DNA of 64,000 nucleotides from Staphylococcus aureus (GTDB lineage: Bacteria; Bacillota; Bacilli; Staphylococcales; Staphylococcaceae), in NCBI RefSeq assembly GCF_001027105.1, contig NZ_CP011526.1, positions 2,294,001 through 2,358,000 on the forward strand, read 5' to 3'. The notes under the pieces are model-generated. The model had not been told where the DNA came from. It searched no databases and saw nothing but the letters and a program-made list of their open reading frames with translations. Position 1 is the stretch's first letter; each line of letters begins with the position of its first letter. The position numbers and the translations under genes were made by a program. This document shows, in pieces, positions 56,477 through 64,000 of the stretch.

Positions 56477-57115
56477 ATGACAAATCCAAATCAACGATTA
56501 GAACCATTTGATGAGACATTTCAACAACCGAATATTCATCGTGGTAAGCGATATGGTAAGAAAAAACGTTCATTGGTAAGCATGATTATTCAAATCATTG
56601 TTGTTATATTAACCGCAATCGCTGGATACAGCATGTGGAAACAACCCATTTTTAATATTGTCTTCACCAAAGAATCTGTAGATTTTGATGGCATTAAAAA
56701 TTTTAACGAGACAATTGGAAAAATGCATCAATTAAATATTAATTTGGGTAATATCAATGATTTACAACAAGGAATCGATCGCTTAATTTTAGTCTTTAAC
56801 GGTTTCTTTATTTTATGTATCGTTAGCCTAGTCATAACAATACTGACAATTGTATTTAATCGCACAGTTCTAAAAGTAGTAAATATTTTAGTGTTAACAA
56901 TTATGTTAGTCATTACATTGTATTTCAGTTATATTATTAAAGCACTCGCACAAGAAATTGCAGATGTTTTCAAAAAATATTATTTAAATGTACCACCAGA
57001 TCAAGTGATTACAGAAGCTGACGCTATTCATAACGGCATCATTTTACTTGGCTGTAGCATCGGTTTACTTGTTATAAGCTTATTCTTCCGTAATCGCATG
57101 CCTCGTTTAAAATAA
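56477..57115 (+). CDS. Hypothetical membrane protein, 212 residues
   Basis: A polar, basic N-terminus (about 32 residues) and four membrane segments (about residues 33-53, 105-128, 134-156 and 184-204), with an extracytoplasmic loop of about 50 residues after the first. No family recognised. GGAGGTACC precedes the ATG. A dispersed repeat follows it directly instead of a classical terminator. Confidence 0.75.
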   Translation: MTNPNQRLEPFDETFQQPNIHRGKRYGKKKRSLVSMIIQIIVVILTAIAGYSMWKQPIFNIVFTKESVDFDGIKNFNETIGKMHQLNINLGNINDLQQGIDRLILVFNGFFILCIVSLVITILTIVFNRTVLKVVNILVLTIMLVITLYFSYIIKALAQEIADVFKKYYLNVPPDQVITEADAIHNGIILLGCSIGLLVISLFFRNRMPRLK

Positions 57116-57127
57116 TGTTATATAGTA

Positions 57128-57178
57128 GGGATTGGGACAGAAATGTTATTTTCACAAAATTCATTTCGTTGACCCACT
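57128..57178. repeat. Dispersed intergenic repeat (TGGGACAGAAATG type)
   Basis: ATTGGGACAGAAATGTTATT followed by TTCATTTCGTTGACCCAC. I recall many similar copies in S. aureus intergenic DNA, usually as an inverted repeat where GTGGGACAGAAAT faces ATTTCGTCGTCCCAC. Here the arms are partly mismatched. It may act as a weak terminator for the preceding gene. Confidence 0.6.
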
Positions 57179-57261
57179 TCCTGCTTTTTCTTTATTAATG
57201 ACCTACTACGTCAATGCCAAATTTTAATATAATTCCTCTAACATTCTATAAATCAACAAAT

Positions 57262-57300
57262 AAAAAAAGTATCGATAACCATATTTGGCACCGATACTTT
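57262..57300 (-). terminator. Terminator of the EmrAB-type operon
   Basis: AAAGTATCG (57266-57274) pairs with CGATACTTT (57292-57300), followed leftward by TTTTATTTG. Confidence 0.85.
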
Positions 57301-57360
57301 AAAAATCATGTCCCCACAACATAATTTTTGATTAGTCACACTTCAATTAATTTATTTTAT

Positions 57361-59292
57361 TTATTCATGATTGATACTATTATCTGCATCTAACTTTTGA
57401 GCTGTAGCTTTTGCTTTTTTATTACTTTGTAAAAATAAACATAAAATTAAGGCGATGATGCTAAATATCGTTGCAACTATAAATGCATCATTAATACCTT
57501 CAACCGTTGCTAGTTTATTTACAAATTGTAGTAACACTTTCATTGCGCCTTCTTGTCCGCCATATTGTGATGCTAATTCACGCATATGATCTTGTACAAC
57601 AGGATTCGTTTTATCTAACTCTTCCCCAAAAGCTGATAAGTGTTGTGTAGTTTGTGTTGTCATTACAGTAACTAAGATTGCTGTACCTATAGAGCCTGCT
57701 AATTGACGCATCGTATTTAAGAAAGCATTACCATGAGAGGCAAGTCGTCCCGGTAACGCATTAATAGCTGCAGTTACCATTGGCATCATTATAAATGCCA
57801 TACCAAATGAACGAAGTACATAGATACCCATGATTGTCATATATGGTGTATCCATATTTAATTTAGTTAATTCCCATGTTGCATAAGTCATTACAGCAAT
57901 ACCAAAGATAGCTAATGGTTTTAAACCAATAGTATCTAACAATTTACCTGCAAATGGTCCTAGTAGACCCATAATTAGAGAACCAGGTAATAATAACAAT
58001 CCGGAATCTAATGCTGAGAATCCGCGTAAATTTTGTAAATAAATCGGTAATAAAATCATACCACCATATAAACTTAACATTACAACCATATTAATAATTG
58101 TTGTTAATGTAAATGTTGGGAATTTCAATACTTCTAAATTCAACATTGGTGATTTCATTCTTAATTCTCTAATAACGAATAGAATAATAAAGATAATACC
58201 AATCGCAAACATTGTTTCTATCTCTACTGAACCCCAACCTTTGTTGCCAGCTTCTGAGAAACCATATAACAAAGCACCAAAACCAATCGTACTAAAAATG
58301 ATACCTGGGATATCAGCTTTAGGGTTTGTTGTATATTGATATAACTTAAACCATACAAAACCAATTAAAATAGCGATAATCCCGATAATGAACATACCGT
58401 AAAACATCACATTCCAATGGTAATTTTGTACAATATAACCTGATAATGTTGGACCAATTGCAGGTGCTAAAATCATTGCGATACCCATTGTACCCATGGC
58501 AGCACCACGTTTTTCAGGTGGATAAATTGTAATAATAACAATTGAACCTAATGGCATTAGTACACCTGCACCAATGGCTTGTAATACACGTCCAACCATC
58601 ATGATTGGGAAATTCATTGAAATCGCACAGATTAATGAACCAATTGTAAAGAGTACTAACGCAACTAAAAATAATTTTCGATATGAATATTTATTAAATA
58701 GATACGCCGTAATTGGTATTAAAATACCGTTTACTAACATGAATCCCGTCATCAACCATTGCCCTGTTGACGCAGAAATATTAAATTCCGTATTAATTTT
58801 TGGTAAAGCAACATTTAATAATGTTTGGTTTAAAATCGCAATAAACATACCGAATAATAATGCCGCTAATATTTTACCGCGTGAAACACCTTCACCAAAA
58901 ATAAAGTTTTTATGTTCTTTTTTTATTTTTTCATTCACTTTATATTCTTCTGATTCAGGATTTTTAGCAGCAACTGCTTCCTCATCCTTATTATTAGTGA
59001 ATGCTTCTTGATCTTTCTCAGACCCCTTTGTGTAACCATTTAGACTAACTTGGCTATGATCATCTTGATTGTCAACACGCAACTCTTCATGCGTCATACG
59101 TTGTGTCGATTGATCAGTTGTTTTGTCTAAATCACTAGCTTTAAATTTAGATTGATTTGATTGACGTGTCGTAAATTGTTGTTCCTTTTGTTGGCGTTTG
59201 CCTTTTTTTCTTGATCTTATTAAAAATAAATTGATAACCCCAACAATAATGAGCGCTAAAATAATGTAGCTAATAATGAAGGTCGTAGTCAT
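57361..59292 (-). CDS. DHA2-family MFS drug efflux transporter (EmrB/QacA type)
   Basis: A 643-residue proton-coupled exporter. Its core is a 14-segment MFS domain from about residue 135: PKINTEFNISASTGQWLMTG and GRVLQAIGAGVLMPLGSI are DHA2 motifs. Unusually, the protein begins with one membrane segment (about residues 4-24) and a charged, Gln/Lys/Asp-rich cytoplasmic stretch of about 105 residues before the MFS domain. The EmrA-like gene ends 12 bp upstream, so they form an export pair. Drug or fatty-acid export is likely but the substrate is unproven. GGGGGTC precedes the ATG. Confidence 0.9.
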   Translation of the reverse strand: MTTTFIISYIILALIIVGVINLFLIRSRKKGKRQQKEQQFTTRQSNQSKFKASDLDKTTDQSTQRMTHEELRVDNQDDHSQVSLNGYTKGSEKDQEAFTNNKDEEAVAAKNPESEEYKVNEKIKKEHKNFIFGEGVSRGKILAALLFGMFIAILNQTLLNVALPKINTEFNISASTGQWLMTGFMLVNGILIPITAYLFNKYSYRKLFLVALVLFTIGSLICAISMNFPIMMVGRVLQAIGAGVLMPLGSIVIITIYPPEKRGAAMGTMGIAMILAPAIGPTLSGYIVQNYHWNVMFYGMFIIGIIAILIGFVWFKLYQYTTNPKADIPGIIFSTIGFGALLYGFSEAGNKGWGSVEIETMFAIGIIFIILFVIRELRMKSPMLNLEVLKFPTFTLTTIINMVVMLSLYGGMILLPIYLQNLRGFSALDSGLLLLPGSLIMGLLGPFAGKLLDTIGLKPLAIFGIAVMTYATWELTKLNMDTPYMTIMGIYVLRSFGMAFIMMPMVTAAINALPGRLASHGNAFLNTMRQLAGSIGTAILVTVMTTQTTQHLSAFGEELDKTNPVVQDHMRELASQYGGQEGAMKVLLQFVNKLATVEGINDAFIVATIFSIIALILCLFLQSNKKAKATAQKLDADNSINHE

Positions 59293-59304
59293 TTAATGAC
59301 CCCC

Positions 59305-59952
59305 TTAATTTTTATGGATTTTTACTTCAGCGTTCATTCCAGGAACAACTTGTTTAGACGGTTCTGATTCTAGAGTGATTTTAACAGGTATTACTTGAGA
59401 AACTTTAGTGTAGTTACCATCACTATTTGATGATGGCATTAATGAAAAGCTTGCAGCAGTTGCTTTTCCAATACTATCAACTTTACCTTTAATAGAAGCT
59501 TTTTGACCGTCAATAGTCACATCAACATCTTTACCTACTTCAACATCTTTAATATCTTTTTCGTCAATATTTGCTGTTACATATAAATCATCTAAATTGT
59601 ATGCATAAGCGATTGGGTTACCAGCTTGCACCATTGAACCTTCCATACCATCTAATTTGGCAATTGTACCTTTTTGAGGCATTTTAAGATCCATATCTTT
59701 CGTTTCGCCATCTTGACCTTGTACAGTAACAATTGCTACTTTGTCACCTTTATCGAGTTTGTCACCTTGTTTAACATTAAGTGATTTAATTTGTCCAGAT
59801 GCAGGACTTGCTATTTTAATTTGATCGCCATTTACTTTTGCATTATCAGTTGTTACATAGCTTGTTGTTTTATTCCAAAAATAAAAGCCAGCAATCCCAA
59901 TTGCTAACAGTACAACAACCGTAATGACATTAATTAATATCATCTTTTTCAT
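59305..59952 (-). CDS. EmrA/HlyD-family membrane fusion protein
   Basis: A 215-residue adaptor with one N-terminal membrane anchor (about residues 5-26), a biotinyl-lipoyl-like beta domain (ASPASGQIKSLNVKQGDKL and the second half GTIAKLDGMEGSMV) and a beta-barrel end (IPVKITLE, VVPGMNAEVKI). It is shorter than Gram-negative EmrA and lacks the long alpha-hairpin, as expected without an outer membrane. GGAGGAAA precedes the ATG. It is the first gene of the efflux pair. Confidence 0.9.
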   Translation of the reverse strand: MKKMILINVITVVVLLAIGIAGFYFWNKTTSYVTTDNAKVNGDQIKIASPASGQIKSLNVKQGDKLDKGDKVAIVTVQGQDGETKDMDLKMPQKGTIAKLDGMEGSMVQAGNPIAYAYNLDDLYVTANIDEKDIKDVEVGKDVDVTIDGQKASIKGKVDSIGKATAASFSLMPSSNSDGNYTKVSQVIPVKITLESEPSKQVVPGMNAEVKIHKN

Positions 59953-60021
59953 GAAACATTTCCTCCTATTTGCTTTTAAAATTCACTTTATTTATTATAG
60001 AGACATGATAACTAAAAAAAC

Positions 60022-60048
60022 ACCAACAATTTTTATAAGAGTGTTGGT
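60022..60048. promoter_or_regulatory. Candidate TetR-type operator
   Basis: ACCAACA (60022-60028) and TGTTGGT (60042-60048) form a 7-bp inverted repeat with a 13-bp spacer, in the 120-bp gap between emrA-like and tetR-like starts. Its position suits autoregulation and repression of the pump by the divergent TetR protein. Confidence 0.5.
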
Positions 60049-60072
60049 TAAAATTCACAAAGGTGTAACAAT

Positions 60073-60624
60073 ATGAAACGACAAGCCAAAATAGAAATTC
60101 AAAACGCACTTGTTGATTTGATGGCTGAATATCCTTTTCAAGAAATATCCACTAAAATGATTTGCGCGTATTGTAATATTAATCGTTCTACTTTTTATGA
60201 TTATTACAAAGATAAATTTGATTTATTGGATACCATCAACTCAAAGCATAAGGAAAAATTCCAATTTCTTCTAAGCGCGCTACATCATAATTTCGAAAAT
60301 ATTAAACAGGATAAGCTTAAACTTTATAAATTCTTCATTATTATTGCTAAGTATATCAAGCACAATGAGCAGTTTTTCAAAGACATTTTAGTTACCTATC
60401 CAATGAAAACATTATTCATAGACTATATAAATTTAGCGAGAGATTACTATCAACAAATTATGAATGACTATAGTACTACAGTAACCAATAAACAGCTTTA
60501 TGTTACATATATCATAGGCGGTCAAGCTGGGGTGTTTATTAATTGGCTTTCGAATGGTTGTAATGAATCACCTGAAGAAGTTGCTGACATTTTATTGGCT
60601 AATACGATTAAACTTCAAAACTAA
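60073..60624 (+). CDS. TetR/AcrR-family transcriptional regulator
   Basis: A 183-residue repressor with an N-terminal HTH (about residues 8-55) containing STKMICAYCNINRSTFYDYY. The C-terminal ligand domain is of the TetR_C_7/DhaS-like type (NGCNESPEEVADILLA near the end). Divergent from the EmrAB-type genes, so it most likely represses them until an inducer binds. An AAAGGTG Shine-Dalgarno precedes the ATG. It ends at a strong terminator. Confidence 0.88.
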   Translation: MKRQAKIEIQNALVDLMAEYPFQEISTKMICAYCNINRSTFYDYYKDKFDLLDTINSKHKEKFQFLLSALHHNFENIKQDKLKLYKFFIIIAKYIKHNEQFFKDILVTYPMKTLFIDYINLARDYYQQIMNDYSTTVTNKQLYVTYIIGGQAGVFINWLSNGCNESPEEVADILLANTIKLQN

Positions 60625-60724
60625 TAATACGGTTTCATTCTAATAAAGAAATGCTATAAAACAACTAGATAAAGTTAAACCAAATGGATAGATAATAGTA
60701 CATATGTAACGGTGCTATCAATAT

Positions 60725-60767
60725 AAAAATGCCGAGATTTCCACATAATAATCTCGGCATTTTTATT
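60725..60767. terminator. Bidirectional terminator
   Basis: AAAAATGCCGAGATT pairs with AATCTCGGCATTTTT around a short loop, between the TetR gene and the convergent tcaB. Confidence 0.85.
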
Positions 60768-60853
60768 TTTGATGCTAAATTCATAGGTCTATGAATAGCT
60801 CAAGTTTTGTTTTTTAATTTTTCAATTCAATATAATAGAAGAAACTATGTTTA

Positions 60854-62062
60854 TCATCGATTTGTTTTAAATACCTTCATATTATAAATCTGTAAAATAA
60901 TTAATATAACTGCTGTAGCTATAATAATAATTATGTAAGGTATAGGATTATCTTCACCTTTTACCCCCACTAATGGCGATGCAACACCACCAAATAAAAA
61001 CTGTACTAAACCTAATAAACTTGATGAACTCCCTCTACCACTACTACTTTCATCCATAGCTATTGTAAAACCAAGTGTCGCAACACCTGTCACTGGTGCT
61101 ATTAAAATGATAAATCCTATCGCTAAAATCCAAAAGTTCCAATGATTAAGCAATACAATCGTCACTAAAATTACACCGATAATCTGAATCATCGTCATGC
61201 CTCTCATCAATTTTTGTGAGTCTATAAAATCAACAAGGTACCCAGTAAGTTGACTTGATATAATGAGCGTAATACCAATTCCTGCAAACATCCAACTAAA
61301 TTGTATTGCAGTCATGCCATAAATTTTTTGAATAATAAACGGAGACGCAGAAATATAAGTAAATAATATTACAAATGTCATACCTTGAATGAGCATTGGT
61401 AATACAAAACGTGGCGTCTTCAATAATATTTTGAAGTTTTTAAACATTGTCTTTAATCCACTACTTGACTCACGATTTGTCACTGTTAATGATTCAGGTA
61501 CTTTTAATAAAGAACCTATGACCATGACGAAGCCAAAGATAGTCAGAATGACAAAGACCATACGCCAGACAGAATAATTTAAAATTATGCCCCCTATTGT
61601 TGGCGCAACAACTGGTGCAATACCATTAACAAGCATCAATAATGCCATAAACTTAGTTAGTTCATTACCACTATACATATCACTTGCTATAGCTCTTGAA
61701 ATAACTGCTGCTGCGCCACCTGTCACTCCTTGAAGAAATCTTAATGCAACCATCAGCCAAATATTATGTACAAAAACAATACCTAAACTTGCTAATGTAA
61801 AAATAATCATAGCTATAATAAGCGGCTTTCTGCGCCCAGTTGAATCTGAAATTGGACCAGCAAACAAATTACCAAACGCTAAACCAATCATAAACATCGA
61901 TAATGTTAATTGTGCGTTAGACGTCGTTGTTTGAAAATCATGTCTAATATCTGGTAATCCAGGCAAAAACATATCTATCGATAATGCTCCAATGGCCGTC
62001 AAAGATCCTAAAATAATAATAAATATCGGTGAACGCTTGTTAAAATGCGTTAAATCATTCAT
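60854..62062 (-). CDS. tcaB: Bcr/CflA-family MFS transporter TcaB
   Basis: A 402-residue, 12-segment drug:H+ antiporter. The Bcr/CflA signatures are clear: SIDMFLPGLPDIRHDF in segment 1, then GPISDSTGRRKPLI in the first cytoplasmic loop and RFLQGVTGGAAAVISRAIASD. It lies just downstream of tcaA on the same strand, the known order of the teicoplanin-resistance-associated locus tcaRAB. AAGGAGATA precedes the ATG. A tcaA terminator lies between the two, so some independent transcription is possible. Confidence 0.9.
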   Translation of the reverse strand: MNDLTHFNKRSPIFIIILGSLTAIGALSIDMFLPGLPDIRHDFQTTTSNAQLTLSMFMIGLAFGNLFAGPISDSTGRRKPLIIAMIIFTLASLGIVFVHNIWLMVALRFLQGVTGGAAAVISRAIASDMYSGNELTKFMALLMLVNGIAPVVAPTIGGIILNYSVWRMVFVILTIFGFVMVIGSLLKVPESLTVTNRESSSGLKTMFKNFKILLKTPRFVLPMLIQGMTFVILFTYISASPFIIQKIYGMTAIQFSWMFAGIGITLIISSQLTGYLVDFIDSQKLMRGMTMIQIIGVILVTIVLLNHWNFWILAIGFIILIAPVTGVATLGFTIAMDESSSGRGSSSSLLGLVQFLFGGVASPLVGVKGEDNPIPYIIIIIATAVILIILQIYNMKVFKTNR

Positions 62063-62230
62063 ATGACTATCTCCTTTATATAATGATTAGTTTATAACTA
62101 TCACGAACAGAAACTAAATTTAAATATGCTCTTTTATATATTAGCATTAGTCACAAGTTTCATGAACATCATTACAACTTATAAAAGGTATAAAATGATA
62201 TAAACCTCAGCACTTCATAAATTTTTCCAC

Positions 62231-62291
62231 AAAAAACAATCCCTTCAAAGTAATTCACACTAATTGTAAATACTTTGAAAGGATGTTGTTT
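62231..62291 (-). terminator. Terminator between tcaA and tcaB
   Basis: ACAA-CATCCTTTCAAAGTA pairs with TACTTTGAAGGGATTGT (one bulge), followed leftward by TTTTTTGTGG, 40 bp past the tcaA stop. Confidence 0.8.
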
Positions 62292-62330
62292 GTATTCCAT
62301 GACACATGCATCTTATTTAAGTTTTATACT

Positions 62331-63713
62331 CTATTTTTCTGATGTCTTGATTAATTGCAAGCGGTCTTGCGAGCCTTGTTCAAGCTCATATTCTTTATCT
62401 ACTTGCTTACCGTTTTCATTTATTAATCTTACGGTTGCGGTAATCTTATCACCATGTTTTTCAGCATCTATAATTTGTGGTGAACTAATCATCATTAAAC
62501 TTCCTTTAGATACACGCTTCTTTACATCATCATAAAAAGATGATCCTTTTTTTATATATGATGATACAAAATCAAAATCCGACTGATTAAACGCAGCATT
62601 ATTCGCTAAAGAATATCCAGCAAAGAATTCTATCAATTTGTTCTTCAAGCTGTTTTCTTCTTTTTCTTTCTTTTCAACATAGTCTTCGATATCTTCACTG
62701 TCAAAATTCAAAGTTATCTCTGTATTGTATTTTAAATCGCTAGCTTTAATCGTCTTCGTCTGTGTTGTAAATGTTTTATCTTTCGCTTTACCTGAAGCTG
62801 AAATGGTAATATCTTTATTTTGTGGATATGGACCATACGTTTTGGAACTTGAAAATGCCATTTCATGGTCATTTATAGTTACTTTTTTAGAACTATCATT
62901 TAATTTTGTATCGCCTTTTAAAGTTACAGATATATTTGCTTCTTCAAAATCTTCAGTAACATCTACCGTTTCAGAATTACTTTGTCTAAAATCAAATTTT
63001 AAATGGCCTGCAAAATCACCGTTCTCAGTTGATTTCATAGCTGGAATTCTATATGTCCCCGGTATAAAATTACCTATTGGCGTCACTTTATTTGCTTCAG
63101 CTATAACCATCTTTTTCTTACCACCAGATTTAAACTCATATTTTGTTTTTTCTTTCGGTTTAACAATTGGTTGCTTGGTAGGTGCAGTAAAGCTCATATT
63201 ATCGAAAAAGATATAACGTGTGCCATTTTTACTTACACGTAATATATTTTGACCAGATCTGGTTTGAATATAAGAAGCTACGCTGGTCTTACTCTTATTC
63301 AATTTATGTACCGTATTTTTAAGGTCGCTGACAAATTGCTTAAGCCCAACTTCATCTTTGATATAGTTAATGTATACTTTTGCTTCTTCAGAATCTACTT
63401 TATTATCTTTAGTACTTAATAATGTTGCTACTTTTTGTTTATCATTATTCTCAATCGCATTCACTAATATTTTAGTTTGCGCTTCAGGTGAATTGAAGTT
63501 TCTTAGTAAAAAGAACAATATAATAATTAAGATTAAAATGAAAAAACCAATTGCCCAAGGCACCATTTTTCTCATCTTGATGTTATTAGTTTGTATATCT
63601 TCATCGGTTGACTTTCTATATAATGCTTGACGACTATCAAATTTATGTCCACATTGTGTACATATCTGTACATCATCTTGTGCTTGTTGTCCGCACTTCG
63701 GGCAAGATTTCAT
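62331..63713 (-). CDS. tcaA: Teicoplanin-resistance-associated membrane protein TcaA
   Basis: A 460-residue membrane protein. The N-terminus is a cytoplasmic zinc ribbon (Cys4, Cys7, Cys18, Cys21), then a basic stretch, one membrane segment at about residues 51-71, and a large extracytoplasmic part with repeated YvrJ/TcaA-type domains. Loss of TcaA alters susceptibility to glycopeptides in S. aureus; it also influences host-defence and wall-related traits. GAGGTGAA precedes the ATG. The flanking tcaR end upstream and tcaB downstream confirm the locus. Confidence 0.95.
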
Positions 63714-63894
63714 ACTTTCACCTCAATTCTGTTCCTCTTCAATTGTTATATGTATATCACAAAAATTATTTCATTATTTTACCATTATTATTTTACAAAT
63801 ATTATCCCAAGAATACAATTCAAGAAATGATTAACTTTACTTTAGAATTGTACCTTATTACATTATTTATGAAAGTACTCTCTCAATTATAACT

Positions 63895-63946
63895 AAAAAG
63901 AAGGTGTTCAATACATACATATTTAGTCTTATATTTGAACACCTTC
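63895..63946 (-). terminator. Terminator of tcaR
   Basis: GAAGGTGTTCAA pairs perfectly with TTGAACACCTTC around a long loop, followed leftward by TTTTTAG, just past the tcaR stop. Confidence 0.85.
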
Positions 63947-63952
63947 AAAAAC

Positions 63953-64000
63953 CTATTTATGATTGCTATATGTTTTAATGCGATGATTGATGACTTCTAA
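63953..64000 (-). CDS. tcaR: TcaR, MarR-family regulator (C-terminal 15 codons only)
   Basis: The window ends inside this leftward gene; only the final residues LEVINHRIKTYSNHK and a TAG stop are visible. Identification rests on locus order (tcaR-tcaA-tcaB) and the terminator that follows. TcaR is a MarR-type regulator that represses ica and affects sarS and spa. Confidence 0.7.
   Translation of the reverse strand, partial: LEVINHRIKTYSNHK

Noticed and set aside
62725..63216. 163-codon frame opposite tcaA
   Set aside because: Antisense shadow of a well-supported gene; hydrophobic composition comes from reversed Lys/Asp codons.
63608..63892. Frame upstream of tcaA on the plus strand
   Set aside because: It overlaps the tcaA start antisense, and lacks a Shine-Dalgarno and any recognisable domain.

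Overview
The window is AT-rich low-GC Gram-positive chromosome and reads as Staphylococcus aureus core genome. The evidence is a set of recognisable S. aureus genes: ssaA and a second SsaA-like CHAP protein, a 984-residue formate dehydrogenase, lcpC, the small RNA RsaI, lyrA/spdC, chromosomal fosB, the histidine-utilisation genes, type 2 isopentenyl-diphosphate isomerase, and the tca locus at the right end. There is no prophage, genomic island or CRISPR array. The accessory material is one decayed IS1182-family transposase with an adjoining GC-rich inverted-repeat element, one 60-bp tandem repeat array, and one dispersed intergenic repeat.

Layout. 1-8 kb: a large AraC-family regulator, ssaA, an opine-dehydrogenase-like enzyme with an NhaC transporter, a DUF4870 protein and a second CHAP protein; both CHAP genes have good WalR-type sites upstream. 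8-18 kb: a D-2-hydroxyacid dehydrogenase, an FAD monooxygenase, a membrane-anchored glucosaminidase, fdhA with a DUF1641 partner, lcpC, an inositol-monophosphatase-family gene and RsaI. 18-30 kb: a DeoR-like regulator, the IS remnant, a CPBP protease, an RpiR regulator (probably rpiRB), an amino-acid permease, small membrane proteins, a HAD phosphatase, a bile-acid:Na+ symporter family protein, and a GlvC-type PTS permease divergent from a second RpiR regulator. 30-41 kb: a SAM-riboswitch-controlled NhaC-family transporter (predicted methionine transporter), an SDR, an M20 peptidase, hutU-hutI, a divergent LysR regulator, the repeat array, fosB and hutG. 41-56 kb: lyrA, rpiA, a MOSC protein, galM, a UPF0060 protein, a Nat-type ABC exporter, a DUF805 protein, a 3-methyladenine glycosylase, gltS, fni, a CorA-like transporter, a hotdog thioesterase and an esterase. 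56-64 kb: an EmrAB-type efflux pair with divergent TetR regulator, then tcaB, tcaA and the last codons of tcaR.

Themes. Envelope maintenance is prominent (ssaA and its paralogue, glucosaminidase, lcpC, lyrA/spdC, tcaA). Carbon regulation is the second theme: CcpA-type cre sites precede RsaI, the GlvC permease and hutUI. Iron may be a third: a good Fur-box match lies in the long region upstream of fdhA. Many start codons were placed by Shine-Dalgarno spacing rather than by the longest frame. The most informative non-coding signals are RsaI, the S-box riboswitch, the WalR sites, the Fur-like box, the tandem repeat and several perfect palindromes. No clearly new multi-gene system was found; the findings list smaller points that merit checking.
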